DNA of 64,000 bases from Diphasiastrum complanatum (GCA_029204225.1 MU832251.1:16881-80880); one strand, 5' to 3'; shown: positions 12,229 to 22,815, counted from the stretch's first letter. Numbers and translations are program-made. The notes: a model not told the origin generated them from the sequence alone.

Positions 12229-13064
12229 TCTAAATAATTTTTTTCATTTTATTTGTTTTCAATTTTTTGTTTTCAGTAATTAATTTGTTGACTTTTTTTT
12301 TTGAAAAAGGACAGTTAAAAAAAAAGAAAAAAAAAAGAAAAAAGAAAACAATAAGAAAAGACTGATGAGCAAAAGTCAGGAAGTCATCAGCATAAGAAAT
12401 AAGAAGCATAGTATTTTTTATGGAAAATGCCTTAGAAAACCATTGTTTTGGGCAGATTTGCCCAATACAGTATCAGAAAACTTTGCTGAGCTCTCAGACT
12501 GTATATCCACCTTTGATTTATCTAAATTGAGGTGGGCGAAGGTTTCTGACAAGAGAAAATTCAATTTTTGAGTCAGACGAGTGTTCAGTGATATGCCATA
12601 TTGGGAACCTTCATCGAGCATCATAACCTCATTATGAACCTTCGCCGACCTGCTAGATGATCTTAAAATGTCAAAATTAGATTGTCCATAGGTTCAGATT
12701 GTGAAAAAATGCATTTATGACAGAACCTGGGCGAAGGACCCTCTTGGGCGAAGGTTCATCCTTCGCCAGCCCTAGAAAACGTTCGCCTGATAGGTTCAAA
12801 TCCCTAGAAACCTTTGCCGAGATTTTTATAGCCTATGTTTACAAAACTGTACATGCTTGCAAATTTTTGTTCAGAACTGATCAGCCCAATTACTATTCAG
12901 TGTAATGGACCCACCAAATTCACCTATAAGTTGGTTGAATTCGATTCATTCCTCACTTGTGCTAGCGAAGCTCTTGCAAATTTTTCTTACAACCAAAGCC
13001 TTCCAAATTTCCTGCATTGCCTTCTGAGATACTTTCATGCGTTTATAATTCCTTTCTGATCATC
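12229..13064 (+). promoter_or_regulatory. Post-pol spacer with CCTTCGCC motif array and hairpin
   Basis: No gene. After a T/A-rich stretch (12240-12360) the spacer carries many copies of the motif seen in the leader, in both orientations: near 12481, 12534, 12606, 12638, 12730, 12748, 12760, 12781 and 12810. Two neighbouring copies form a perfect stem, GGCGAAGG at 12747-12754 and CCTTCGCC at 12760-12767 with a 5-nt loop. The spacer directly precedes the accessory ORF and could hold a splice acceptor or promoter for it; neither is proven. Confidence 0.5.
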
Positions 13065-14459
13065 ATGTCTTCTACCGATACTTCCCAGTCTCCGTGCTAT
13101 ACTATCCATCGTGATGTCCCATCTGCAACGGACATCATGATTCTTCCTAGCACAAGCATGGTCACTCAGTGGATGACCCTTGCAGAGCCTCTACTTACTG
13201 CAACGGGTATTCATGAGAGATCCTTTTCGGGACACATCAATATGGATTTCATCACTCTTGCCTTCAGTATGTGGAAAGAAGAGAAATCCAAGTTTTATAT
13301 CACCTTCCAGGGAGCCACACACAAAGTGCGCATCACTGAGGCCGCACTTGCAGCTATAGGAATCTCATTCGGTACGCAAGCCTCACCCAATCACAAGCAC
13401 GCCAAACAGGCCATCAAGCCATACATTGACCTCACCAACGATCTACACTGGACTAATGATGACTACCTTCTGGAAACCATCACTGAGCCCTCCATCCACG
13501 CCGCTGTCCAGTTGTTGAATCATTTCCTGATGGTTGACAATCTCAGAAAAGACCGCATCACATCTCAAATCCTTCACAGGATAGTGGAGTCCCACACAAA
13601 GTTGGCCAAAGCCCCTCTTGAACCATATAACTGGTTCAAGACTGTTTCTGGTGAGCTCAAGCGAGCTATTAAGGCCAATACAAAGCAGCAGTTTGCCGCT
13701 GGCTCTCTATTGTCCCTCTTAGCCTCTTCTCACTTAGAAAACAGAATCCACGGCTTCTACCTGAATTTTGTGCTTTCGGTTTACGAAGAAGCACCGGCCG
13801 AGTCATCTCATCAGGCCTCAAGTTCTCATAGTCATCGTCATCCATGCAGCGAGATCGTAATTCTTGACTCACCTTCCGCGTCACGACGTCGCACTAGGCA
13901 TACCTCATCAGCTGTGCTTCCACCCCCTGCTGCTGTTCGCACTAAACTTCCCATTCCCCTCATCTCTGATGCTTCCCTCGCCTCTGCTCCCATACAAGAA
14001 CAGTCTGTGACCATTGGGCCTACCATTCCTATCACAGCTGCCCAGGCCGCTTTACCCCCGCACACCGAAGCAACCTCACCCAACACACAGTTCTTCATGG
14101 ATATGTTCGATGATTCCGACCCCCTTGGGACCACCAAAATCTTTGAAATGCCCCAGCACCCAGCGCCCTTTGAACCCCAATCCCCTGGAAGAGGATTCGG
14201 GCATATCCATGAATCTAATGTTGGTGTCGAAGATGCCAGTCAGCAACCACCCACACAGGGTAGCCCAGCCACACTTCGGGTCGACACAGCTGTAAAGTCA
14301 CCAAAGCAGTTCGACGCCACGGTGCTTGAAGGGTTTGAAGAAGAGGATATTTTTGAAGAAGAAGAGACCTTGGCACCTATTTCACGCCTACCAAGGATAG
14401 TACCATCAGGGTCTCCTGCTGCTATCACTCCACGACCGTCGATTCTGGTGATGCTCTAG
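13065..14459 (+). CDS. Gypsy accessory protein, N-terminal globular part and P/S/T-rich linker
   Basis: Open for 464 codons from the ATG at 13065; an upstream in-frame ATG at 13017 would add 16 residues. I prefer 13065 because similarity to a second copy begins just inside it. Residues about 10-235 look folded: conserved W, P, G and INM positions, then a stretch ending SHLENRIHGFYLNFVL. Residues about 250-450 are rich in Pro, Ser and Thr with acidic clusters (EEEDIFEEEE), hence probably disordered. It matches no gag-pol domain. Tat/Athila-like elements often carry extra ORFs between pol and the 3' LTR, some related to plant mobile domains; I cannot confirm that fold. A divergent copy lies at 50055-50237. 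Function unknown. Confidence 0.7.
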   Translation: MSSTDTSQSPCYTIHRDVPSATDIMILPSTSMVTQWMTLAEPLLTATGIHERSFSGHINMDFITLAFSMWKEEKSKFYITFQGATHKVRITEAALAAIGISFGTQASPNHKHAKQAIKPYIDLTNDLHWTNDDYLLETITEPSIHAAVQLLNHFLMVDNLRKDRITSQILHRIVESHTKLAKAPLEPYNWFKTVSGELKRAIKANTKQQFAAGSLLSLLASSHLENRIHGFYLNFVLSVYEEAPAESSHQASSSHSHRHPCSEIVILDSPSASRRRTRHTSSAVLPPPAAVRTKLPIPLISDASLASAPIQEQSVTIGPTIPITAAQAALPPHTEATSPNTQFFMDMFDDSDPLGTTKIFEMPQHPAPFEPQSPGRGFGHIHESNVGVEDASQQPPTQGSPATLRVDTAVKSPKQFDATVLEGFEEEDIFEEEETLAPISRLPRIVPSGSPAAITPRPSILVML

Positions 14460-14508
14460 GGTTAGTTTCCAGCCTTGGGCAAGTGATCCAGTCTATGCTG
14501 GAAAGGAA

Positions 14509-15195
14509 ATGGAGCAGAGGATCTCTGATCTAGGATTCAAAAACACTCTGATCAGCCAGAAAATTGTCCAGCTGGATCGAGAGGTGAAGATAGCCAAGCA
14601 ACATGAAGAAAAGGCTGAAAGCGAAAAGACATTGGCCCAACAACAAGTTGATCGCTTGGAAACCTACATCAGCTCCCTGCAAAATGCCTTGACAACTGCA
14701 CATGATCAGGTAGATAAGACAATTCAAGAGACCAAGCAACAGGTGCAGCTGCTGAAGGGGCAATTACAGATGGCCGAACAAGATCGCACACGGCTTCAAG
14801 GTGAATTGGATGTGACCACCCTTGAGCGTGATGCCTATCTGCAAACACAAATACCCGATCATCCGGTCACACCGACGGAGATTGCATATTTGTTCAAGAA
14901 AGTCGAAACATACAAAGTGGCCCTTCAGGGATTCCAAGGCTGCTTTGATAGGTTCAAAGGAGCAGCTTCAACTGAGTTGACAAAGGCAAAAGAGACCATC
15001 AATGCCTATGAAAAAGCCGCCACTCAAGTGTTGGAAGCCGGACCACAAATCCCCGTCCCGGTCATGCTGCAATTCTCCCCTTCGTGCCAAGAAGCTGTAC
15101 AAATGGATACATGGGTTGATTCGAGCATGGACCAGGGGGGAGCTCCAGAGCGTCGAGGACCAGATCCAGACCTTCTTAAAGCAGCATCCACATGA
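14509..15195 (+). CDS. Gypsy accessory protein, coiled-coil part
   Basis: 228 codons, one frame away from the preceding ORF and 49 bp after it. Residues about 10-110 are strongly heptad-like, rich in Glu, Gln, Lys and Leu (LDREVKIAKQHEEKAESEKT region), typical of a long coiled coil. A shorter helical segment and a less ordered tail follow. The gap can be read through in another frame (a SSLGQVIQSMLER-like stretch at about 14464-14508), so a frameshift probably split one long protein. A coiled coil suggests self-association or partner binding; what it binds is unknown. Confidence 0.6.
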   Translation: MEQRISDLGFKNTLISQKIVQLDREVKIAKQHEEKAESEKTLAQQQVDRLETYISSLQNALTTAHDQVDKTIQETKQQVQLLKGQLQMAEQDRTRLQGELDVTTLERDAYLQTQIPDHPVTPTEIAYLFKKVETYKVALQGFQGCFDRFKGAASTELTKAKETINAYEKAATQVLEAGPQIPVPVMLQFSPSCQEAVQMDTWVDSSMDQGGAPERRGPDPDLLKAAST

Positions 15196-15412
15196 GTCCT
15201 CGCGTGGTGGATGAGTTCTCAAATTTAAGACCTCCGAGATCGAGGCCGACAAAGAATTGGACAAAATACCTGCATTGGGAGAGCAGCCGACATGGAGAAT
15301 CACGGTTTTTGAGAAAACTCCGGAATCAATTAGGAGTTACGTCGCCAGCCCTCGCCAGTTGCGGGTAGATCCTTATTATGTGACAATGCCGCGAAGACAA
15401 AAATGAAAAGAT

Positions 15413-15904
15413 TTGGGATTGGCTATGGATAAAATCACCATCCATACGCCCAATTGGCCAATCATCCATCAGTCTCACAACTGGAACATTTCAGTGGAAT
15501 TCCACCGGGCCTTACAAGCATATCAAAGAGAGTATGTCCACTCTCCGGATCCAATGGTGCGACAATCAGCAATGTTTGCAAAAGGTCTAACTTTGTTGGC
15601 GTCAGTGGCAACCAAATGGGACGATTGCCTTCCTACTCTGGCATTCGATCCAAATAAGCCGATGGCCTCAGAGCAAATCAAAGATTGGCTGCCGGTTGCT
15701 CGACTGTATTTTCGTGCGGCTATGATGGGAGGCTCTTGGGAATCTCGCTTCACCTCATGGACAACTTCCAAGTGGATTGCTGGAGCCCACCGTTGTTTCC
15801 TGCCGCATAATTTGGATTTCAATACTGCACGTCTTGACTTTATGGAGAAGGCGCAGTATCATTTAATTAAGATTCGGCGCGAAGCCAATAAAAGTCCCCA
15901 ATAA
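15413..15904 (+). CDS. Gypsy accessory protein, C-terminal domain
   Basis: 163 codons in a third frame, ending 50 bp before the 3' LTR. It is rich in Trp and aromatic residues (HNWNISVEFHRALQAYQREY, KWDDCLP, GGSWESRFTSW) and looks like a compact alpha-helical domain. There is no good ATG at the start. The same frame is open upstream from about 15230, stopped only by TGA at 15404-15406, so the real domain probably begins near 15230. I recognise no family. Its place at the end of the 13065-15904 block suggests one multi-domain protein now broken by two frame changes and a stop. Confidence 0.55.
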   Translation: MGLAMDKITIHTPNWPIIHQSHNWNISVEFHRALQAYQREYVHSPDPMVRQSAMFAKGLTLLASVATKWDDCLPTLAFDPNKPMASEQIKDWLPVARLYFRAAMMGGSWESRFTSWTTSKWIAGAHRCFLPHNLDFNTARLDFMEKAQYHLIKIRREANKSPQ

Positions 15905-15942
15905 CTGCATATTGTAGGTGTCGTGAGACCGCCACCAGTTTT

Positions 15943-15954
15943 GGTGGGAGATAC
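15943..15954 (+). promoter_or_regulatory. Polypurine tract before gypsy 3' LTR
   Basis: A purine-rich GGTGGGAG (15943-15950) followed by ATAC abuts the LTR, the expected position of the plus-strand primer. Confidence 0.55.
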
Positions 15955-16702
15955 TGTTGGAGGGTTTGTGGATCCCAAGGCAATCCTAACCCTAGTTAAT
16001 AAGTGAGAGGGATTTGGCACCCTGCGTGTGTAAGTCCAACATGATGATCACATAGTTATTTGATTGATTAGTTAAAAGTCAATAAAAGGACTTTAGGTCT
16101 TTTTGCGGGACTTTTAATGTCGCAGGGCCTAAATGTCAAGTTAGTGAATAAAGTTGGGTTTCCCTCCAATTTTGATGGTTCCCACACTTTTTTAAACTTG
16201 AATAAAAAGAGAGGCAAGACTGGACCAATAGGATTCAAAGGCCAGGGTCCTCTGCTCTACTATAAAAAGGGACCAACTCGAGTTGTTCCTCATGTTCATT
16301 TCCTCATTTCAATAAAGCAGATTGGTTCTCTTTAGAAATGGATTGATGAATGTCCTTGCTCTTCCTTCATTTTCCTCCATTTTTCATGCTTTCTTTGGAT
16401 TTTGCTAATTGTTGGATCTAATCATTATTGGGATTGCTATTTCTTATGCTTTTTGTGAGAGAGAAAGGGAGAGAGAGAAGAGTAAGTTTCTATCATTGTT
16501 GTGGATTTAGGGTTAATGGAAGTAGGGTTAATGAATGTAGTGTTAATGGATGTTAGTGTTAGATCCTCCATTCATGTTGAAATCTGAACTATACTATCGC
16601 TCTCATGGGAACGAACCTCCGCGTGACAACTAACTCCGTCTCTTTGATGCTAGATTGACTAGATCTTGGATTCAGGTTAGGCAAGGAAAGAAACCCACTA
16701 CA
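15955..16702 (+). repeat. Gypsy element 3' LTR
   Basis: It begins TGTTGGAGGG and ends CTACA, with TTGAA directly after it matching the base string before the 5' LTR. It differs from the 5' copy at about 26 sites by eye, many of them C/T changes. AATAAA is conserved. Confidence 0.93.
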
Positions 16703-16707
16703 TTGAA

Positions 16708-17333
16708 AAGTCTTACTTGATCTTGATGTATATCTCTTGTAAGGTAACCTATGTGACTTTTATAAAGCACATTGCTCACAAACATGATTCATGCTAGTTA
16801 GAGATTTGGGAAGACCAAAAACAACTTGCCTCTTTGCCATCACCTCCAATGACTTGTAGTTGAGATGCTCCAATATCTTGTGCCACACCTCTTTCATTGA
16901 CAATTGCTCCTTTGCCATACATCCAACTTGGTTAGCAACAACACAAGCATAAAGTTTGAACAACTTACCTTGTCTCTTCACTTTTGCAATCAATTCATCC
17001 TCCTCCTTGATCAAACATGCATCACCAACAAACTCCACGTTAAATCCCTTGTCAAACATTTGACTTACACTAAGAATATTCTTAATGATAGATGGAATGA
17101 ACAAAACATCCTTCAAATCCTTAATGCTTTCACTAATGCATGCTAGTTCATCATTCAAAGCTTTAACCCTAAAAAAAAAAAGCATGAGCACTTTCATTCT
17201 TCTTTTGAAAACTTTGAAAAAATTTCTCCTTAGGTTTAGAAGACTAGATGTAGACATGGACTCATAATTTAACCTTCTTCAAGGTTTTCCAAGATTCACT
17301 AGATGTTGTGCACTTACCAACTTCCTTGAGAAG
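16708..17333 (-). pseudogene. Old Ty1/copia gag-pol relic, 3' part (related to copia-B)
   Basis: Minus-strand reading is collinear with the copia-B element of this window. It has a gag piece (GKCTT-SES-WK-LKK near 17275-17333, RVKALNDELACI near 17165), then a jump over the zinc knuckle and protease directly to KDVLFIPSIIKN and VSQMFDKGF. The integrase HHCC finger region follows (VCEQCAL at the end). So about 450 bp of gag-pro is deleted. It is the same element as 23571-23747: the two pieces were separated when copia-A inserted. Confidence 0.8.
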
Positions 17334-18070
17334 TGTTGAATTTCACACGTGTGGACTGTCCACTACATGTACTTGTGATCTGCTAAGGTGTGTAGATGCA
17401 CCAAGATCAAGACTAGATTGAGATTCAAGATCAATCTTGAATCCTATGGCAAAAACACACTACTACATGGATTCAATCACTTCCAACTCTCACTCACACG
17501 TGTGGGAAGTATTCAAAAAATAATCTAAGTAAAAACAAGCTGCTCTCCTCGGGTAGAGAGAGAAAATGCATCATGAGCTCTCGGATAGAGAGAGAAAGCT
17601 AGAAATCCAATAACTCACAAAATCCATGAAATCACCAAATCAATTGACTTCAAAATGAGGAGTACAATGATACTAGTAGGTGCACGAGCTACCACTATGC
17701 TTAACTATGATTGGACCATATTTTGTCACCTCTTGATCCTATTGGATCATTGATCTATGCACCTCTTAATTCTATTGGACTATATTCAAGCACACCTCAA
17801 TTTCCTATTGGACCTCACAAGGTTCCACCTCTAAATCCTATTGGACCTCTTGGAATTCATCAAACAAAAACTTTACACTTGTCTACACTCTAATTAGCAA
17901 GTGTTTAGCCTCTTACTCTATTTTGGCTCAATAGTGGCATTACAAGTGGAAATGCATAATTTGCCATCTATGCCAAATTTATTCCTATCAACATCCTACA
18001 CCTAGATGCTTGATGTAAAAAACATAAGACCCCTATATCTAACATAGATAATCTTTTTCAATTCTTCACA
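17334..18070 (-). repeat. Copia-A 3' LTR (left copy)
   Basis: On the plus strand it reads TGTTGAATTTCACACG to CTTCACA; both ends are intact TG..CA. It contains CACACGTGTG at 17344-17353 and 17495-17504 and four 33-bp units at 17727-17858. A third copy of this LTR lies at 60802-61540. Confidence 0.95.
17727..17858 (-). promoter_or_regulatory. Four 33-bp repeats with phased CCAAT boxes in copia-A U3
   Basis: CACCTC starts at 17727, 17760, 17793 and 17826, exactly 33 bp apart. Each unit has ATTGGA at the same offset (17741, 17774, 17807, 17840), with one more ATTGGA at 17710. In the element's sense these are TCCAAT boxes upstream of the transcription start. The same block is at 23222-23353 and about 61195-61330. 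Upstream promoter elements in a U3 are the likeliest role. Confidence 0.7.
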
Positions 18071-18084
18071 CTCCTCCTAAAAAA
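18071..18084 (-). promoter_or_regulatory. Polypurine tract of copia-A
   Basis: In the element's sense TTTTTTAGGAGGAG directly abuts the 3' LTR, the standard plus-strand primer position. Confidence 0.75.
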
Positions 18085-18159
18085 TTATCTATGAAGATTT
18101 GAGCATTGATCTTGATATAACTCCAAGATTAGATCTATGCTTGATGAAAGCACTTTTGC

Positions 18160-20285
18160 TCAAAGGCTTGTGAGTAGATCGGCAATACAAGAGGACGAGT
18201 TGACATGCTCCAAATAGATTTCTCCTCCAATAAGCTTTTCTCTCACAAAATGGTGTGCCACTTCTATGTGCTTGCTTCTTGCATGAAATATGGGATTATT
18301 GGCAAGAGCTTGGGCCGAGATGTTATCACACTTGATCATTGGTAGATCATCCTCCTTGATGCACTTTAGTCCATTAATAACCTCTTGATCCAAAGCACTT
18401 CTTTGGTAGTTGTAGTGAGTGCTTTGTACTCGACCTCACATGAAGAGAGAGATATAGTATCTTGCTTTTTGGAAAGCCAAGATATTAGATTGCCTCCAAA
18501 AAAGATAGTGTATGCACTAATAGACTTTCGATCCATCTTGTCACTTGCAAAGTCCGAATCCGAGTAGCCAATAATGGATAGATCTTCACTTTTATAGAGT
18601 AGACCATAATCACAAGATAAAGATACATATCTTAGAATCCTCTTGGCCATCTTCCAATGATGGATCTTAGGATCTTGCATAAATTGACTCAATTTGTGCA
18701 CACAAAAACTAAGATCGGGCCTAGTAATGGTAAGCCAAATCAAGGAGCCTACAAGACTCCTAAAAAGTGTGATGTCCTCAAAGGATCTTTCATCACCTTT
18801 ATTAGGATCTTTTACAATTTGCTCCATTGGAGTATCTATGCTCTTAGAATTTTTCATATGAAATTTTTTCAACATAGAATGAGCATATCTAGATTGGCAT
18901 ATAAAGACATGATTTTCATAAAAATCAATTTCTAGGCCTAGGATGTAATGTATCTCTCCTAGATCTTGCATTTTAAACTCACATCCAAGTGCTAGCTTGG
19001 TTTCATCAACTAGCTTGATACAACTTCCACAAAGAATAATGTCATCAACATAAATTAGAAGAATGACAATATTGCTATCAACAAACTTTAGATACATGGA
19101 AGGATCATAGTCACTAAGAGTAAATCCTAGTGAGATAAGAAAAGAGTTAAGTCTTGAATACCATGATCTTGGTGCTTGCTTGAGTCCATAAAGACTTTTG
19201 AAGAGCAAGCACACTTTGGACTCATCCTTGATGAATCCTTGAGGTTGTTCCATATAGATCTCCTCCTCAAGATAACCATTTAAAAAAGCATTTGATACAT
19301 CTAATTTGGAACACCTTCCACTTGAAAAAACAAGCAAGAGAAATAAGAATTCTTATTGTCACCATCTTTGCAACGGGTGCAAAGGTCTCCTCATAATCAA
19401 GACCATGGATTTGAGCAAATCCTTTGGCACATAATCTTTCTTTATGCTTGTTGATGGTGCCATCATGATTGAACTTGATCCGAAATAACCACTTGCAACC
19501 AATCACATGCTTGTTGGAAGGAGGATCCACAAGCTCCCAAGTATTGTTGGTGATCAATGCATCATACTCTTGCTTCATGGCATCATACCACTCCTTGGTA
19601 TTGAGCGCCTCTTGTACATTCTTTGGCTCTTCATGAGAGACATAAAAAACATAATTAGTGGAATCAAGATCCACTTGTTTGCCTTTGTCAACATATGAGA
19701 GCCTCTTAGGCTCGGATCTATCTCTCATGGATCTTCTTGGTGAAAAAATCTGAGGAGAGTCTTCTTCAAATCTCGACCCCATCACATCATGATTGTCTTC
19801 AAAATCAATAATCGATGATGCATCCATAGATTTCTTGATCTCGGCCTCTTCAAATGATGAGTGTTGATCTTCATGAAAGACAACATCTCTACTTTCAATA
19901 ACTTGAGAAGTAGAGAGTATAAAGACTCTATAGGTTGGTGGATGAGTATCCAACCATGATCCCTTTGCATGCACTAGGATCTTCCTTCTTACTTGTTTCC
20001 AAGGGAATATGGACAAAGCATAAGCATCCAAAAACTCTAAGGTGATCAACCTTAGGCTTCTTCAAAAATAAGATTTCAAATGGTGACTTTCCTCCAAGAG
20101 CTATATGTGAGATCCTATTGCAAAGATAATTTGCACAATTAATGGCTTTTCCCCAAAAATCTTTGGGCAAAGATGCCTCAATTCTCATAGATTTTGCACA
20201 TTCACATAGAGATCTATTCTTTCTCTCGGCCACTCCATTTTGAGATGGAGAGTAGGCACAAGAAAACTCTTTTTTAATGCCTTCA
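18160..20285 (-). pseudogene. pol: Copia-A Pol: integrase C-terminus, reverse transcriptase, RNase H
   Basis: Downstream of an in-frame TAG at 20288-20290 the frame continues with NGVAERKNRSLCE (integrase Glu segment) and the GKSPFEILF region to 19928. It then shifts to 20049-19267 (integrase tail, then RT start WELVDPPSNK and EETFAPVAKM), shifts again to 19337-18366 (RT with LLIYVDDIIL intact; RNase H GYSDSDFASD and LSSCEVEYKAL), and again to 18393-18160 (RNase H end, FHARSKHIEVAHHFVRE). The RT active site is retained, but three frame changes and a stop prevent a full-length Pol. Confidence 0.88.
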
Positions 20286-20287
20286 AG

Positions 20288-22126
20288 CTAACAAAAACCT
20301 TGAAATTTATTGGAGATATATTCACCACCTCCATCACTTCTAAGAGCTTTAATCTTGAATGAGAATTGCTTCTCTACATAAGCTTTGAAAATAAGGAAAT
20401 GATCAAACACCATAGATTTTGATGCAAGAAGATATATCCAAGTGAATCTTGTGTAATCATCAATGAAAGTAACAAAACAAGTGGCTCCTCCCTTGCTTGT
20501 AGTTGATGAGAAATGCACATATGAGTGGATTAACTCCAAAGGATGCTTGCTTTTGATAGAAGATCTTGTAAATGGCTTTTTGTGAGATTTAGCAATAGCA
20601 CAAGGCTCACAAGGCTTGATCTTCTTGGAGAATGACTTTGGCAAGCCAATAGCTTTGGATTCTTTGATCATAGAGAGCATGGATTTGTAGTTGGGATGTC
20701 CCAACCTCCTATGCCATAATTCCTTCATAGAGAGCTTGTTCACAAGAGCAACATTACAAGCATTCACATACTCATTTGGATCTAGTTTATAGATGCCACC
20801 AAATCTAGATCCTAATGCAAGTATCTCATCATTCTTCTTAATAGTGCAAGTATCAACATTGAATTTTACATCAAGGCCATTATCAAGCAATTGGCCAACA
20901 CTAATAAGATTCTTGGTAAGCTTAGGTACATAAAGAACTCTAGAGAGAGAAAGAACTTTAGAGGATGCAAGCTTCAAGGGAATGTTCCCTATGCCTTCAA
21001 TAGGACATTCAAAATCATTTGCAGTGTATATTGATTTCTTGACTCCATCATAAGGTGCAATAGAAGAGAAAGAGTCCTTGGAGCTACACATATGTGAAGA
21101 GGCTCCACTATCAATATACCATAGGCCGTCCTTCTTGAAAGGAGTAGATGAGAAACTAGAGACCATAAGAGATCCCTCTCCATCACTTGCAATAGTGTCT
21201 TCCTTCTCATTGGTAATATTGGCTTGCTTGAGTTGATTCTTCTTTTTGAAGGAATTGGTGGCATAATGACCTTTCTTGCCACAATAAAAGCACTTGATCT
21301 TCTTCTTCTTCTTGAGCTTGGATGATGAAGCATTAGAGGAATCATCTTCCTCCTCATCTTTGTCTTTGGATTTGACTTTGTCCTTGCTTGAGGATTGTTG
21401 ATGTTGGTTCTTGCTCCTCTCTTTGTGCTTATCCTTGGCAAAGAGAGCTTTGCCATCATTATGAGTGAGAGAAAGCTTGGTCATCCTCAAGAGCTTGTAC
21501 TCTTGTCTTGATTCTTCTGAAATTAGCACACTTTGGAGAGCCTCCAAACTTGGTAGCTCCTCCTTAATGGCATAGGATTGGACAAGGTTATCAAATTCAC
21601 TTCTCAAGCCATTGAGAATGACTTGAACTAGCTCATTTTGATTGATGGAATCACCAATGCAAGCAAGCTCTCTATGAATATCTTTTACTCTCAAAACATA
21701 ACTAGATGCACTCTCATCACTCTTTTGGCTACTTTGAAAGATTTGATTCCTAAGAGTGAGAAGCCTAGAGGTATTCTTAGCCTCATAGATAGTCTTGAGA
21801 TAGTCCCAAGCTTCTTTGGCTGTTGTACAAGTACCTATCTCCCTCAATATCTCATTAGAGACATTCATCTTAATGTAGTGGAGAGCCATCCTAGCTCTCT
21901 TTTTGTATTTTTGAACCTCTTGAAGAACTTGAGGTTCTTCTTCAAGGCCAAGAACTATGTCTATCACGTCTTGAAGGATCAAGATGGACTCCATCCTCAT
22001 TTTCCAAATTGAATAATTTGAAGTGGTCAATCTTTCACTTGGTTCCAACAAGGATGAACCCATTGAAGACATTTGAAGTGAAGAAAACTCAAATGATGAA
22101 CAATAAATGTTGTTACACACTTTCAA
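20288..22126 (-). pseudogene. gag-pol: Copia-A Gag, protease and integrase N-terminal half
   Basis: 612 codons open. The true start is probably the ATG at 22072 or 22063 (MGSSLLEPSERL), as in related elements. Residues 30-210 are a copia Gag (WKMRMESILIL, ALHYIKMNVS, LRNQIFQ). The zinc knuckle is C279-C282-H287 with Ser292 in place of the last Cys. Protease active site WYIDSGASSHM has Asp339. The integrase finger is HRRLGHPNY and CEPCAIAKSHKKPF. The first catalytic Asp of the LELIHSD box is Tyr here (LELIHSYV); the second is kept (RSDGGGEY). A TAG ends the frame at 20288. Confidence 0.9.
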
Positions 22127-22815
22127 TAGGATCCAATAATTGAGTACTATCTCCTCCTATGAAAGATCTTACAACAATTTGTGAATTGATTCTCACTAGC
22201 TACTCAAATCTCTCTAAAACAAGATCTATTTCACATCAAATGATGGAGTATAGGCAAAGTTAGGATCTAACACTCTTAGCACGTGTGAAATACACTAAGA
22301 AACCAAATTTGACTCAAATACAATGATATTGCATGAAACAAAGTGGCTAAGATCTCAAAACAGTGCCTAGATCACATATAGATGAGATTGGCAAGCATAC
22401 AACTATGATTTTGGATCAACCAAGCAATCTCTTGACCAAACTGAATGTGTCCACCCAGGTCTAGGTGCCCTACCTAACCCTCTTCAAAAGCTTATACTTT
22501 TGATTGGCTCAACCAAATGGAATGAAACTGATTGCAATAGAAACTAGACAAAAATAGTTTCAAAACAAGCTATCAAGCAAGATAAATGGATCAAACATGA
22601 GAGAGAACTTCCAAACTGAAATTGGATGTTCCTCACACGTGTATGAGCACTTGATTTTGTACAGTACCAGGTCAGATCCAATCAATGTCCTTTTGATCTC
22701 TTTTGATCCAAGATTGAACAAGATAGCTAGGAAAATGGGCCTTGACAACTTCTAGCTCAAGATTGATGAAATTTTTTTCACTTAGATGGATCAAAATGCA
22801 TGGTAACCTTAGGTA
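22127..22815 (-). other. Copia-A untranslated leader
   Basis: This is the stretch between PBS and gag in the element's sense. No ORF is credible. It contains imperfect relatives of the CACACGTGTG palindrome (near 22280 and 22633). Confidence 0.7.

Larger units (their letters stand above)
4363..16702 (+). mobile_element. Full-length Ty3/gypsy LTR retrotransposon with extra 3' ORF block
   Basis: Two direct LTRs of about 747 bp bound the element and a 5-bp target duplication TTGAA flanks it (4358-4362 and 16703-16707). Order: LTR, PBS, leader, gag, protease, RT, RNase H, integrase, spacer, accessory ORF block, purine tract, LTR. The integrase WGLDYVGPI segment, the TGGCGCC-type PBS and the extra 3' ORFs fit the Tat/Athila group rather than chromoviruses. 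I count roughly 26 differences between the LTRs by eye (3-4 percent), so insertion is not recent. gag-pol carries frameshifts, in-frame stops and a deletion of the RT active site, so this copy cannot move by itself. Confidence 0.93.

Noticed and set aside
14240-14428. Minus-strand ORFs opposite the gypsy accessory block (for example 13838-14137, 14530-14763, 15523-15822)
   Set aside because: They are antisense shadows of the sense ORFs, with compositions mirroring the sense codons.
17711-17893. 60-codon ORF in the copia-A LTR (again at 23206-23388) with Pro-Ile-Gly repeats
   Set aside because: It is the translation of the 33-bp CCAAT repeat block, whose period is a multiple of three, so it stays open by chance.
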